Assembly (NCBI GenBank): GCA_026692865.1
Contig: JAPLNI010000025.1
Span: forward strand, 124,001-188,000
Source: Planctomycetota bacterium
GTDB lineage: Bacteria > Planctomycetota > Planctomycetia > Pirellulales > Pirellulaceae
DNA: 64,000 nt
Direction of reading: 5' to 3'
A program made the position numbers and the translations under genes. The notes under the pieces are model-generated. The model made no database searches, was not told where the DNA came from, and worked only from the letters and a program-made list of their open reading frames with translations. This document shows, piece by piece, positions 1 to 9,980 of this stretch (its first letter is position 1; every line of letters starts with the position of its first letter).

Positions 1-481
1 TTGGCGATGCGTAGGAGTTCTGTGTGTGAATAGGAGCAGGATTTGCGATGGTTGCTAAAGTTAGCTGCTGTAATATCGCACCGGTGTTGCCATCAATCTC
101 GATTGCAAGAAGCGTAACACTTTCAACGGTTTGAAAATCGAGTGCTCCGTGGGGATTCTCCTCAAGAGTTTCTTCAACGCGATGTTCGATCATGGCAGTT
201 GTCTCGGCAGATGTTAGCCAAATCCGGTTGCCAGAAACCACCGGCGACGACCAACCGCGTCCGGGGATTGTCGTCTTCCATTTTGGCTTATCAAAGATCC
301 CGCCCCACGACACAGGAAGATTTTTTGCGAGCGACGATCCATCGCCTCGCGGACCACGAAACTGTGGCCATTCTTCGGCAGTGGCGGCCATGCTTTGCAT
401 CATCAATGTGCATAGACAAAGCCATCTCATTAATTGATGTTTTTGAAAGTTCGTGTCAATCGATAAGCATGCTCGCATCAT
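1..481 (-). CDS. PQQ-like beta-propeller secreted protein (N-terminal part, runs off window)
   Basis: Reading the minus strand from ATG 481 gives an open frame that continues past base 1, so only about 160 N-terminal residues are seen. A hydrophobic signal peptide (from MRWLCLCTLM, ending near AATA) is followed by EEWPQFRGPRGDGSS, the opening typical of planctomycete PQQ-binding-like (BamB-type) propeller proteins, then a blade-like stretch containing GRGWSSPVVSGNRIW. The start at 481 overlaps the helicase stop as ATGA, which suggests translational coupling. The in-frame ATG at 430 would give a more compact signal peptide and is an alternative start. Substrate and role are unknown; these proteins are extracytoplasmic. 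Confidence 0.85.
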   Translation of the reverse strand, partial: MMRACLSIDTNFQKHQLMRWLCLCTLMMQSMAATAEEWPQFRGPRGDGSSLAKNLPVSWGGIFDKPKWKTTIPGRGWSSPVVSGNRIWLTSAETTAMIEHRVEETLEENPHGALDFQTVESVTLLAIEIDGNTGAILQQLTLATIANPAPIHTQNSYASP

Positions 482-2577
482 GATAGCTCGCTTGCCCATC
501 GTTTGCCTGAGACGTTTGAGACCGAACACTCAGGCAGCGAGTCCAAGAACGTTCTTCCGTAGGGCTTCGTAGTGATTCTCGGGTCCGCGATGACGACCAT
601 ACCGGAGTCGGTTGCCGTTCGTATTAGGCGACCAAAACCTTGACGCAACTTGATGATCGCTTCCGGAAGTTGGTAGTCGCGAAAGGGGTTCCCACCACGA
701 TTGCGGATCGCTTCCAATCGTCCTTCCAGCAGTGGATTGTCGGGCACGCTGAATGGGAGTTTCGTGATGATCACGTTTCGCAATGCATCACCGGGTACAT
801 CAACTCCTTGCCAAAAGCTATCGGTGCCAAACAGGATTCCTTGCGGATGCTTTTTGAAGGCATCGAGAAGCTGTCCACGAGGTGTTCCATCGGCTTGGCT
901 ATAGATTGCAAGATTCATACGCGACATCCAAGGAGTCAATCGATCCACCATCCTTCGGAGCAGATCGTAGCTTGTAAAAAGTACGAACGCATGCCCTTCG
1001 GTCAATCCAGCGTAATGCTGAATGATCGACGGTAACATATTTTCAAACTTCAGTCGTTCGCTAGAAGGGTCGGGTAGGTCTGTCAGTAGAATTAACTCGG
1101 CTTGTTTGCGATAGTTAAACGGGCTTCCGAGTTGCTTGGTCCTGGAGCCGGTTGCTCCGATACGCGATTGGAAGAATTCGAATCCTCCGTTGCGACCACT
1201 GGCGAGTGTGGCGCTGGTCATGATCACGCTCGGGACCTTTTGAAATAGCATCTTTCGTAATGTGGGTCCAACATCGATCGGTGAACAACGCAGTATGATT
1301 TTGCTCCCCATCCGATTGGTCGTTTTCTCCAGCCAATAAACCGCTTCTTCTTGAGATTGCTTGAGCCATGCTTCGAGCGAAGTGGCAAGTGTCGTTAAAC
1401 GATTACTTGCCGAAAGCAGATCTTGCTTCACGGAGGCGACGTCATGATCTTTTCCGTAACGTTCAAGTTGTTTAGCGAGTTCGATGAGCTTGTCCGATAG
1501 AATATTTTCGACGATCTCTTTATCGTGAACTCTGCCATTATGCTTGGGCTTGCCGTCATACCATTGCACAAAGTCATGTATCATTTCATCCAGTCGTTGG
1601 TTGCACTTGTGGCAAAGCTCTTGGACTTGCTTTAGGTCCAGGGCGACAAGAAGGCCCTTTCCGGTATTGGAATTGTATAGCTTTCGAAGTGTGTAATCGA
1701 TTTGCGAGCTACTGACGCTCAGCCCCAAGTGATCGCTTGCAACGGCTTCGATCGTATGACATTCATCAAGAATCACCGCGTCGTAGTTCGGAAGGATGCT
1801 CGCCCCTGCATCGCGAAGGGCTAGATCTGTGAAGAACAGCGCGTGATTGACGATCAGAATTTGTGCGTTGTGAACGCGGCGTCGGGCTTTGTAGTAGAAG
1901 CACTTGTCGTACGTCGGACATTTACGCCCCAAGCAGTTACCGCTGTCACTTGCGACTTCGTCCCATACGGGCATGGTCGGCTTGAACGGCATCGTGCTGC
2001 GTGTTCCATCATCGGTCGCATCAGCCCAATCGACGATCTGCCTTAGTTGGCTGTAATCCGCTTCGTTACCAAAAAGGCTTACCGCACGTGATTTGGCAAG
2101 CTGCATTCTGCGGAGGCTAATATAGTTGCCGCGGCCCTTCACGAGCACTGCGGAAAACTCACGAGGAATCACGGAGTTGAGCAGCGGAATATCCTTGGCC
2201 ATCAATTGCTCTTGAAGGCTTATCGTGTGCGTGCTGATGACAATGCGACGGACTCGATCATCATCGTCTTCTGAAGCCGGGTTGGAAGAAACTTTTTTGT
2301 CTTCTGCGCCTTTGGCTTCTGCTGGTTTTGAGGAAGCAGGCTTGCTTGGCGAAAGCTTTCCTTCGTTACTAGTTGCATGAAGAATCGCGGGGACTAAGTA
2401 AGCGTAACTTTTCCCAACTCCGGTTCCCGCTTCGACAACCAAATGCTTTTGATCTTTTAAGGCATCCGCCACCGTAGCAGCCATCTCCAGTTGCTGCGAG
2501 CGATGTTCATAAGCGGCTATGCGTCTCGAAACGAGCCCCTTAGGTCCGAGTACCGTATTGACCGATAACGTATCCAT
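478..2577 (-). CDS. dinG: DinG/XPD-family (Rad3-like) ATP-dependent DNA helicase
   Basis: Superfamily 2 helicase of about 699 residues, likely acting on damaged or structured DNA. From ATG 2577: Walker A AGTGVGKS at about 50-57, motif Ia around STHTISLQEQ, a cysteine-rich insert (CLGRKCPTYDKC, about 215-226), Walker B as DECH at about 271, and C-terminal motifs FGTDSFWQGVDVPG and QGFGRLIR. Only three of the four usual Fe-S cysteines are seen: the KGRGNYISLRR segment has Ser where XPD/DinG proteins normally have Cys. A charged linker lies between motif I and Ia (about 70-108). The frame is open to 2718, but AGGA 10 nt before ATG 2577 and the family-typical start (NTVLGPKGLVSRR) favour 2577. 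The next gene overlaps its stop by 4 nt. Confidence 0.93.
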   Translation of the reverse strand: MDTLSVNTVLGPKGLVSRRIAAYEHRSQQLEMAATVADALKDQKHLVVEAGTGVGKSYAYLVPAILHATSNEGKLSPSKPASSKPAEAKGAEDKKVSSNPASEDDDDRVRRIVISTHTISLQEQLMAKDIPLLNSVIPREFSAVLVKGRGNYISLRRMQLAKSRAVSLFGNEADYSQLRQIVDWADATDDGTRSTMPFKPTMPVWDEVASDSGNCLGRKCPTYDKCFYYKARRRVHNAQILIVNHALFFTDLALRDAGASILPNYDAVILDECHTIEAVASDHLGLSVSSSQIDYTLRKLYNSNTGKGLLVALDLKQVQELCHKCNQRLDEMIHDFVQWYDGKPKHNGRVHDKEIVENILSDKLIELAKQLERYGKDHDVASVKQDLLSASNRLTTLATSLEAWLKQSQEEAVYWLEKTTNRMGSKIILRCSPIDVGPTLRKMLFQKVPSVIMTSATLASGRNGGFEFFQSRIGATGSRTKQLGSPFNYRKQAELILLTDLPDPSSERLKFENMLPSIIQHYAGLTEGHAFVLFTSYDLLRRMVDRLTPWMSRMNLAIYSQADGTPRGQLLDAFKKHPQGILFGTDSFWQGVDVPGDALRNVIITKLPFSVPDNPLLEGRLEAIRNRGGNPFRDYQLPEAIIKLRQGFGRLIRTATDSGMVVIADPRITTKPYGRTFLDSLPECSVSNVSGKRWASELS

Positions 2578-2808
2578 CCAATCGTTTTCCTGCTGCAAAG
2601 AATTTGTCTCGAAATTGTATACTTCAGAAACGATTTGGGGGTAAACCAATCGAAAAACAGATGCAAATCGATACTTCGTAGCAGCCGACAAGCCTAAGTT
2701 TTCTCGGATCGTTAACATACGTGGTATATGTCGCCCGAGCGTATTTGCTTATAAATAGAATTGCTTGGGTTTCTATGAACGGCTTCTATCAAGGCAAGGG
2801 ATTTTCGA

Positions 2809-5055
2809 ATGGCTGCGTTCAATGTTATGGCAAAAGGCCTCACTCTCCTTCGACAACGAGGTTGCTTTATGCTAGCGAGCTTCGTCGCAGTGTTGGCACT
2901 GGTTGGTAGCTCAGTCAGCGCCGTCGAGCGTCAAAAGTCAGCGGGGACAGTTGCCTCGAGCGGATTGTCGATCGCTCCGGCTGATACGGACATCTACATC
3001 GGTGGTATGAACCTGCTGAAACAATGGAAGAAGTTTGAAGCGACACAACTATATCGCGATGTCCTAGAGAATCGGCTTGTGCAGTCAATTGTTACACGGG
3101 CAAAGGGTGAATGGGAAGCAAAAGAAGGACAAGTTGGCCAAGTTCGCAGAGCCGTCCAAGATCCGAATGTCATGTCGTTGCTCGAGATGGGCGCTGACAT
3201 GTTTACCGAAGAAGTTTTTCTGTTCGCAGACGGTCGTCTTTCCGAGTTAGTTATCCAAGTTAATGAACTGGCCGATGAGGTCAATAATCTAGTATCAAGC
3301 GACGATTCCGATGGAGAAGACATCAAAGAGTTCTTTATGTCGCTTCCAAAATCCGAGGTAGATGAACTGCAAATCCCATTGGTCGTTCAAGGATTCAAGG
3401 TCTCCGACTTGGATCGCGTGCTAGATAAAATCGACCAGTTGGAAGGACTTTTAAGGCTAGGTCTAGGTAGCATTCCAGAAGCGGCTCCATTCGCGGAAGG
3501 ACTTGAACGAGTTGAAGACACACGAGGAACTCGTCTCGCTTGGACAATCGATTCTGAAATGATTCCTTGGGAGCTTTTCGCAGATTCCGACGGCTCAGAC
3601 CCGGACGTAATGGAAAAAATCCAAGACCTTGTCGATGGTCGTCAGTTTTGCTTCACGATCGGTCTGCTCGACAGTTACATTGTGATTGCTCTTAGTGAGT
3701 CGTCCGAAGATGTGTCGGAGCTCGGTGGCAGCGAGTCTCTTCTCACTCATGCAGATATGAAGCCTGTGAAAGATTTGGCATCGCAGGTCGTCACTGGTAT
3801 TAGCTATGTCTCTGACACCTATGCAGATGCCAATTTCCAAGCGAATTTCCAAGACTTCTTCACAAAGAATAGCCGCACGATTCTTCTAGAACTCGAAAAA
3901 AGTATCGAAGGAGATTTTCTTGAAACGCTTGAAGAGCTTCCAGAGGATTTAGCATGGCTCGATCAAGCAATCGGTGACCTCGTCCCTGATTTCAGGGGGC
4001 AAACGGCAGTCTCATACTTGACGGAAAACGGATCAGAATCGGTTATTTACAACAGAACCGAAAACGTTGTTTTTGATTCGCTGAAGCCGCTTACCGTTTT
4101 AAATCACGTTGGGAATGATCCGATCGTATTCCTGTCGGTTCGACTGCAAGATCATCCCGAATACTTTGCGACTTCTCGCGAGATTTTCCAGAGGATGAAG
4201 GTCTATATCGAAGCGTTCTTAGAAAGCGACTATGCCAACGAAGACCAACGCGAAAAGGGAGCTTTTGTGATGGAGAATGGATGGCCGCTTCTCACCGAAC
4301 TTGCTGACATTTGGGAGGAGAAATTCTTACCGGCGATGCGAGATGGACAACATGCTTTTGTTCTTCAAGCTGGCAATCTTGAAAACAAACAATGGTGGAA
4401 GGACATGCCCCCGTCGAATGAGCCGCTTCCTCTACCCGAACTGGCAACGGTCACTGGGATAACAAGCAAAGAAGGAATGATTGAAGCATATGATTCGCTC
4501 TTCAAATGGTTTGATCGTGTTCTCGTTGTCATTCGAAAAAGCGATCCGGATGCCGTTCCAGCCGGTTACGAAATTCCACGGCCAGTCGAATCCAAGGCAG
4601 CAGGCGGTGTTCAGTTTACTTACCCTATTCCAGCAGATTGCCCAGTTCCCGAGTCGATGGCACCCCACGCATTTTTCACCGAAAACTTTATGGTTTCGTC
4701 CTTTAGCACGAAGCAAACGCAATCGCTCATCACCATGCAAAAGAGCAATATTGCAAACCCTTTGCTCAATTCCGAATCACCGAAGGCATCTGCCGCGTAC
4801 ATCAACCTCGGTCGACTATCTCAGTTGGCTTTGCCGTGGATTGTTTACGGCTTCGAATCCCAAGGCACTCCGCTGGACACTGTGGTCGCTCCGGAGGAAG
4901 GCCCCATGCCAGAGGTGAAAGCTCAAGATCTTGTTGACCTATGGAAGACTCTTAAAAATCTTGGTGAGCTAGCCTCAAGCACGGTCGCTGGCGAAGAAGG
5001 CGGCACAGTGACGAAGGCACAATTCTCAATGCCTATGCATTCGGGGAAGAAGTAG
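2809..5055 (+). CDS. Secreted protein of unknown function (748 aa)
   Basis: I do not recognise the family. The start is supported by AAGGGA at 2796-2801, 7 nt before the ATG. The N-terminus has a basic region then a hydrophobic core (LASFVAVLALVGSSVSA), a clear signal peptide with likely cleavage near residue 38. The mature part is acidic, mostly helical by composition, with no cysteine motif or transmembrane segment. It begins with PADTDIYIGGMNLLKQWKKF, which loosely resembles the start of DUF3352-like secreted proteins of planctomycetes; this is a weak guess. It stands alone, divergent from the helicase. A later ATG at 2869 would still leave a short signal peptide. Confidence 0.85.
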   Translation: MAAFNVMAKGLTLLRQRGCFMLASFVAVLALVGSSVSAVERQKSAGTVASSGLSIAPADTDIYIGGMNLLKQWKKFEATQLYRDVLENRLVQSIVTRAKGEWEAKEGQVGQVRRAVQDPNVMSLLEMGADMFTEEVFLFADGRLSELVIQVNELADEVNNLVSSDDSDGEDIKEFFMSLPKSEVDELQIPLVVQGFKVSDLDRVLDKIDQLEGLLRLGLGSIPEAAPFAEGLERVEDTRGTRLAWTIDSEMIPWELFADSDGSDPDVMEKIQDLVDGRQFCFTIGLLDSYIVIALSESSEDVSELGGSESLLTHADMKPVKDLASQVVTGISYVSDTYADANFQANFQDFFTKNSRTILLELEKSIEGDFLETLEELPEDLAWLDQAIGDLVPDFRGQTAVSYLTENGSESVIYNRTENVVFDSLKPLTVLNHVGNDPIVFLSVRLQDHPEYFATSREIFQRMKVYIEAFLESDYANEDQREKGAFVMENGWPLLTELADIWEEKFLPAMRDGQHAFVLQAGNLENKQWWKDMPPSNEPLPLPELATVTGITSKEGMIEAYDSLFKWFDRVLVVIRKSDPDAVPAGYEIPRPVESKAAGGVQFTYPIPADCPVPESMAPHAFFTENFMVSSFSTKQTQSLITMQKSNIANPLLNSESPKASAAYINLGRLSQLALPWIVYGFESQGTPLDTVVAPEEGPMPEVKAQDLVDLWKTLKNLGELASSTVAGEEGGTVTKAQFSMPMHSGKK

Positions 5056-5119
5056 CATTCTGCAATATGTTGCGCGATCTTCCGCGCATCATCGCTGAAG
5101 ATCTGAAAACAGACTTAAC

Positions 5120-5146
5120 CCTGCCTGCGATCAATTCGCAAGCAGG
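5120..5146. terminator. Hairpin between two convergent genes
   Basis: CCTGCCTGCGA (5120-5130) and TCGCAAGCAGG (5136-5146) pair over 11 positions with one mismatch and a 5-nt loop. It lies between the stops of the secreted protein (5055) and the convergent DinB_2 gene (5196). There is no strong T-run on either side, so termination is an inference from position. Confidence 0.35.
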
Positions 5147-5195
5147 TTCTGCGGTGGCTTCCTGTGAATACTCTGATACGTCTTTTGTCTGAAAC

Positions 5196-5681
5196 TTAGT
5201 TTTTAGACTTATAGAGATTCAGGGTGATGTGTGCTTGGCCTTGGTGATGGGCTTCGTGCCAGGAGATGACTTGCAGAACGGTTCGAAGCGTCCAGCCCCG
5301 CTGTGCAAATGCTGCGGGAATCATCTCAAGGTCCTGGTCGGAGAAAGTCGCAAGGGTCGCAAGCAAATGAGTGCGAGCCCAAGAAAGCGTCTCTCTGATT
5401 TCATCATTGGAAGGAATAACCTCGTCGGGAGTACTTCCACCGCGAAACCTCTCGACCAACTCGGGGAATGCCGGATCTGTTCCAAGTAAACGCGACGTAG
5501 AAAACACTTCTTCAGTGATCGCGACATGCATGAATTGCCATGCAGCATGAGCTCGACCTATGCCAGGACGAAATGCAAGAGCCTCCAAAGGCGATGATTG
5601 CTTCTCGAATTCAGCAAGTGTCGCCAAGGTCTTCGTGCGATTGAATTGAAAGGCTTGGATATAAGTTTGGATTTCGGACAT
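5196..5681 (-). CDS. DinB-like (DinB_2 / YfiT superfamily) putative metal-dependent protein
   Basis: A 161-residue protein of the DinB four-helix-bundle superfamily (not DNA polymerase IV). The helical pattern and histidines fit a metal site: QFMHVAITEEV near residue 48 and WHEAHHQGQAHITL near 138-151. Members of the superfamily are thiol-transferases or metal-dependent hydrolases; the substrate here cannot be told. Length is normal for the family. No good ribosome binding site precedes the ATG, as for many genes in this window. Divergent or convergent neighbours on both sides suggest a monocistronic gene. Confidence 0.85.
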   Translation of the reverse strand: MSEIQTYIQAFQFNRTKTLATLAEFEKQSSPLEALAFRPGIGRAHAAWQFMHVAITEEVFSTSRLLGTDPAFPELVERFRGGSTPDEVIPSNDEIRETLSWARTHLLATLATFSDQDLEMIPAAFAQRGWTLRTVLQVISWHEAHHQGQAHITLNLYKSKN

Positions 5682-5891
5682 GGTTGGTGTTCTTTTTGTA
5701 AATGGGAGAGGTATTAGGGTGGCATGAAAAAACTGAGCTAATATCGCTAACCACGGGTGTTGATTTTGCTAAAGCCTGCCATTAAGCACGTAAGGCCACG
5801 GCTCACGATAAACTTCATATTCATCAGCCTAAGTCTGGGTGAGGAAAAATTAAATTTGTAAAGGTCGCTGAGATTAATTGTGTTAAACCAA

Positions 5892-5921
5892 AAGCGTTGT
5901 GAGTTGAAAATTACAACGCTT
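5892..5921 (-). terminator. Probable intrinsic terminator of rsmD
   Basis: A perfect 9-bp stem (AAGCGTTGT at 5892-5900 with ACAACGCTT at 5913-5921, 12-nt loop) overlaps the rsmD stop codon at 5911-5913. Read on the minus strand the stem is followed by the T-rich TTGGTTTAA, consistent with rho-independent termination. Confidence 0.55.
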
Positions 5922-6582
5922 GTGAAGCCGATAATTCCGTTTTTTCGCCAATCGCAACCAGCGCCGGACGATAGAGTCGCTTCTGCCAATCGATCCAGAT
6001 CGGCAAAACTTCGGGTGGGGTTGTTTGATCGAGTTCAACGGCAAAAAGCGACCCAACAGGAGCCGAGTCGATCCACTTTTCGAGAAGAAGCGTCATCTCT
6101 TCCAGATTTGTTTCCCAAAGCTGGTATGGAGGGCAAACAAAAACACACCAACGATCTTCCAAGAAAGCTGGGATTCGTAGGCTCATTTGCCGAAACTGAT
6201 CGGGCAAATCCTGGTGCCATTTGAATGTGTCACCGCGATGAACAATCAACTTGTTAATGACTCCAAGACGCGTCGCATTCGAACGAATCTCGCTTGCAGC
6301 TCGATCGAGCAACTCAATTGCGACCGCCGCTGTTGCTCCACGCGATATAGCTTCAATGGCAAGAATACCCGAACCGGCAAACAAATCGCAAGCAATGAAG
6401 CCTTCCAAATCGGACCCCAAGAGATTGAACATCGCCTCCCGAGTTCGATCTTTCATCGGCCGCGTCCGGGGATCGGTTTGGAATTCGAGGGTTCGCGAAC
6501 GGAGATCGCCTCCAATGACACGAAGCTTCCCGACAAGGTCCGAGCTGTTGGCTTTCGATCTTTTAGGGGGTTGCTTAGTCAT
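5911..6582 (-). CDS. rsmD: 16S rRNA (guanine966-N2)-methyltransferase RsmD
   Basis: SAM-dependent methyltransferase that modifies G966 of 16S rRNA. Family motifs in order: LRVIGGDLRSR at the N-terminus, RPMKDRTREAMFNLL, the SAM-binding DLFAGSGILAIEA, and the catalytic (D/N/S)PPY position seen here as VCPPYQLW. The usual Asp/Asn is therefore a Cys, worth checking but in an otherwise complete gene. The frame is open to GTG 6690, but that adds 36 residues without family resemblance, so ATG 6582 (223 aa) is preferred. A terminator hairpin overlaps the stop. It is divergently arranged from glnB. Confidence 0.9.
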   Translation of the reverse strand: MTKQPPKRSKANSSDLVGKLRVIGGDLRSRTLEFQTDPRTRPMKDRTREAMFNLLGSDLEGFIACDLFAGSGILAIEAISRGATAAVAIELLDRAASEIRSNATRLGVINKLIVHRGDTFKWHQDLPDQFRQMSLRIPAFLEDRWCVFVCPPYQLWETNLEEMTLLLEKWIDSAPVGSLFAVELDQTTPPEVLPIWIDWQKRLYRPALVAIGEKTELSASQAL

Positions 6583-6794
6583 TCGAACAGATGCTGATCT
6601 GAGGCGTTTAGATAAATTTTTGATGGAGTTATCGCAAACCTGCCATTGGTCTTTGCCCCTGTTAAACTTGGAAAAAAGGAAAGACTTCACCAGTGACCCG
6701 TTTTGCGGGGATTGCGACTCAGTTACACTGTATATGGAAATTTGGTTTTGAGGAGAGTAGGCATCGCATACTTGCGGTGTCGGGTAAATCGCCC

Positions 6795-6818
6795 TAGCTG
6801 GCTATTTTTGTCCAGCTA
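6795..6818 (+). promoter_or_regulatory. Hairpin in the leader region of glnB
   Basis: TAGCTGG (6795-6801) and CCAGCTA (6812-6818) form a perfect 7-bp inverted repeat around a T-rich loop, about 40 nt before the glnB start. It could be an operator or RNA hairpin. I could not identify a sigma-54 (GG-N10-GC) or NtrC site nearby. Confidence 0.3.
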
Positions 6819-6859
6819 TACCCCACTAAGCCGGCTCGGTACACCTCGGAGTTTGTTGA

Positions 6860-7198
<339 letters not shown>

Positions 7199-7201
7199 GT
7201 C

Positions 7202-9856
7202 GTGCCCATCTTGAATGGCTCCTCTCCAAATCCGATCGCCAAGGCACTTTTATCAGAAGTTGTCTCGGCTCGTGCCACTTTGCTGGAAGGCAGGCTCAAA
7301 ACCAGCCAGCAACATGCCGAGGGGGCTCCCGGGTTACAAGTCTGTTATCGGTGGACCTCGATAGTTGACGATGTAGTTCGATCCCTGATAGAAGCGGCTA
7401 TACGCGAATCAGGATGTGAATCGCTTAGGAACTCTTTTGCTTTTGTTGCTCATAGCGGCTATGGTCGACGTGACTTAGCACCGTACTCAGATATCGACAT
7501 CATGCTTCTATATGATGGGATATCCGAAGAACGCATCACTCCGCTGGCACGGGCTTTCTCGCTTATGATCGTCGATGCGGGACTGCAACCCGGGTATTCT
7601 ATTCGAACTCCCAGGCAAGCGATCAAACTGTCGGCTCGAGACGCAACGATCTTGACTGCGCTTGTCGAGTGTCGCACTCTCGCGGGCAACGAAGAAATGG
7701 CTCGATCATTTCACGCCAAGTTCCAGCGCTTCGTCCACACGAATCAACGTCGGTTTGTCCGCATGATAGTCGACGCTCGAGTGGAGGAACGTCAAAAATT
7801 TGGTGAGACCGTTTACTTGCTTCATCCCAATTTGAAGCGATCGCAAGGCTGCCTACGAGATATTCAATTGGTTCGGTGGATCGGTTTTGTCTGTTACGGC
7901 GAATCAGATCCGGAACAACTGGTTCAAAAAGGCTTGTTGATGCCCGAGGACTTTCGTTCCCTTCGGATCGGATACCAGTACCTTCTTCGCCTCAGAAACC
8001 AATTGCACTTTGATGCTGGCCGCAGCCAAGATTCTCTCGACCGATCTCAGCAAGTCCGCCTTGCAAGCACGTTCGGATTCCAAGGCAAAGAAGGCCTGCT
8101 TCCGGTCGAGGAATTCATGCAAGAGTACTTCGAACGAACGAGCGAGATACGCTATTCATCCGCCCACTTTGTCGACTCCTCTGAAGTCGGATCGCCCACA
8201 TTACGGGCGATGGCAAAAATGATTGCCCGCCCGATAGGTAACGATTTTTGGCTCGGACTGCGTGAGATATGGGCAAACAAGCGAGGCTTAGAGGAACTGA
8301 AAGTCTCTCCGGTCAAAGTCCTGGAACTGATGACCCTTGCAAATCGTTTTAACCGTCGTATCGAAGACCGAACCTGGCGAGCCATTCGAACTGGGATGCT
8401 ACGGCTTGAGCCCCAAACTTTGTCAGATGAACTTATCACTAAGTTCATGGCCCTGATGGAGCATCCTTCCGGGCTTGCACGAATGCTCCGTAGGCTGCAT
8501 GAACTCCGAGTTCTAGAACAAATTATTCCTGCGATGAAGCATGCTCGGTATCTGATTCAATTCAACGAGTACCACAAGTACACGGTCGACGCGCATTGCA
8601 TTCGCGCTGTCGAAACTGCATTTGAGTTTCAAAGACAAAACTCAATACTTGGTGAGACCTATCGAGCGATAAGACCCAAGGCGATTTTGCACCTAGCGCT
8701 TCTTTTGCACGATCTCGGAAAAGGGTTTGTCGAAGACCACAGCGATGTCGGTAAACGCATCGCTGAAGAAACCGCCAACGAACTAAAGCTAACAACCGCC
8801 CAGCGAGAGTTGTTAGTGTTCTTGGTTCACCAACATCTGCTGATGGCACACTCAGCATTCCGTTATGACCTGACCGAAAAAGGGACCGTGGTTCAGTTTG
8901 CCGCGCAGGTCGGTTCTATCGAACATCTAGAGCAGTTGTTTGTCCTCACCTGCGCCGATCTCGCAGCCGTCGGGCCTGGTGCACTCAATGACTGGAAGAT
9001 GAAGCTGATCGTCGAACTCTTCGAAGCGACAGCGGCTAAGTTCGGTGATAACAAGCATGCCACAGGACTTAAAGACGAACTGCAACAAAGAAAAAATGCA
9101 GTGCTTCGATTCCTATCGAAAAAAGATGATCTCCCGTGGTATCGCGAGCAGGTTGAAAGCCTTCCGACTACGTATCTCTTCCAAGTAGATGCTTTGGAAG
9201 TTGTCAACGAGCTAAGGAAACTCCACGAGGTATCTCTGCTTCAATCGCCAATGGCATGGGGAGCCTACCATAGTGAGACCGAAGCCATTCAATACACAGT
9301 CGCAGTTAAACAACGCGAGCCAATCGGACTTTTTCATCGCATTAGCGGAGCCCTCAGTAGTCAGGGATTGCGAATTTTGTCGGCTGAGATTCATACCCAA
9401 CCGGGAGACATCGCTTGGGATCGATTCCTCGTCGCTGACGATGATTACTTGGGGCCACCTCCTAGTCACCGAATCAATGCGGTTTGTGAGAAAATTGTCC
9501 AGGCGATTACTCCGGCAAAGGCAATCCCCCCGACCTTTCGTCGTGTTTGGCGAGTTCGTTCCGGTAGCGAAGAAGCCATTCGAAACCAGCCTACCCAAGT
9601 CCGCTTCGATAACAGCACGTCAGACCGATTCACGATCATCTCGGTATTCGCTTATGACCGGCTTGGCTTGCTCTACGATATTGCAAAAGCAATCTATGAC
9701 GCGCGATTGATCCTCCACATCGCAAAGATTAGTACGCACCTAGATCAGATCGTGGACGTTTTCTACGTTACCGACCTTGATGGGAAGAAGATTGTCATTC
9801 CGACGCGGCTCTACACAGTTCGACAACTCTTATTGCGCGCCATCGAAACAAAATAG
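7202..9856 (+). CDS. glnD: Bifunctional uridylyltransferase/uridylyl-removing enzyme GlnD
   Basis: The 884-residue enzyme adds and removes UMP on PII according to glutamine level. Domains in order: nucleotidyltransferase with GYGRRDLAPYSDIDIMLL at about 86-103; a helical GlnE-like linker; HD phosphohydrolase domain with HLALLLHDLGKGF near 495-507; and two C-terminal ACT domains (roughly 695-775 and 810-884) that sense glutamine. The length matches the family. It uses a GTG start 3 nt after the glnB stop with GAGGA inside the end of glnB. The glnB-glnD pairing makes the function secure. No truncation is seen. Confidence 0.96.
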   Translation: MPILNGSSPNPIAKALLSEVVSARATLLEGRLKTSQQHAEGAPGLQVCYRWTSIVDDVVRSLIEAAIRESGCESLRNSFAFVAHSGYGRRDLAPYSDIDIMLLYDGISEERITPLARAFSLMIVDAGLQPGYSIRTPRQAIKLSARDATILTALVECRTLAGNEEMARSFHAKFQRFVHTNQRRFVRMIVDARVEERQKFGETVYLLHPNLKRSQGCLRDIQLVRWIGFVCYGESDPEQLVQKGLLMPEDFRSLRIGYQYLLRLRNQLHFDAGRSQDSLDRSQQVRLASTFGFQGKEGLLPVEEFMQEYFERTSEIRYSSAHFVDSSEVGSPTLRAMAKMIARPIGNDFWLGLREIWANKRGLEELKVSPVKVLELMTLANRFNRRIEDRTWRAIRTGMLRLEPQTLSDELITKFMALMEHPSGLARMLRRLHELRVLEQIIPAMKHARYLIQFNEYHKYTVDAHCIRAVETAFEFQRQNSILGETYRAIRPKAILHLALLLHDLGKGFVEDHSDVGKRIAEETANELKLTTAQRELLVFLVHQHLLMAHSAFRYDLTEKGTVVQFAAQVGSIEHLEQLFVLTCADLAAVGPGALNDWKMKLIVELFEATAAKFGDNKHATGLKDELQQRKNAVLRFLSKKDDLPWYREQVESLPTTYLFQVDALEVVNELRKLHEVSLLQSPMAWGAYHSETEAIQYTVAVKQREPIGLFHRISGALSSQGLRILSAEIHTQPGDIAWDRFLVADDDYLGPPPSHRINAVCEKIVQAITPAKAIPPTFRRVWRVRSGSEEAIRNQPTQVRFDNSTSDRFTIISVFAYDRLGLLYDIAKAIYDARLILHIAKISTHLDQIVDVFYVTDLDGKKIVIPTRLYTVRQLLLRAIETK

Positions 9857-9980
9857 GCGACTGCGATGGCGCAATCTTAAGGCAATAGTTTCACTTGAAT
9901 ACCGGTTGCGACGCTGAACTGATAAAGTCATAGGACGCCCAAGTCGCAAGCAGTAACGACTAAACAGCTTTAGTAACTAC

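Noticed and set aside
6750-6859. Sigma-54 promoter upstream of glnB
   Set aside because: GG and GC elements near 6762-6778 are spaced 12 nt apart instead of 10.
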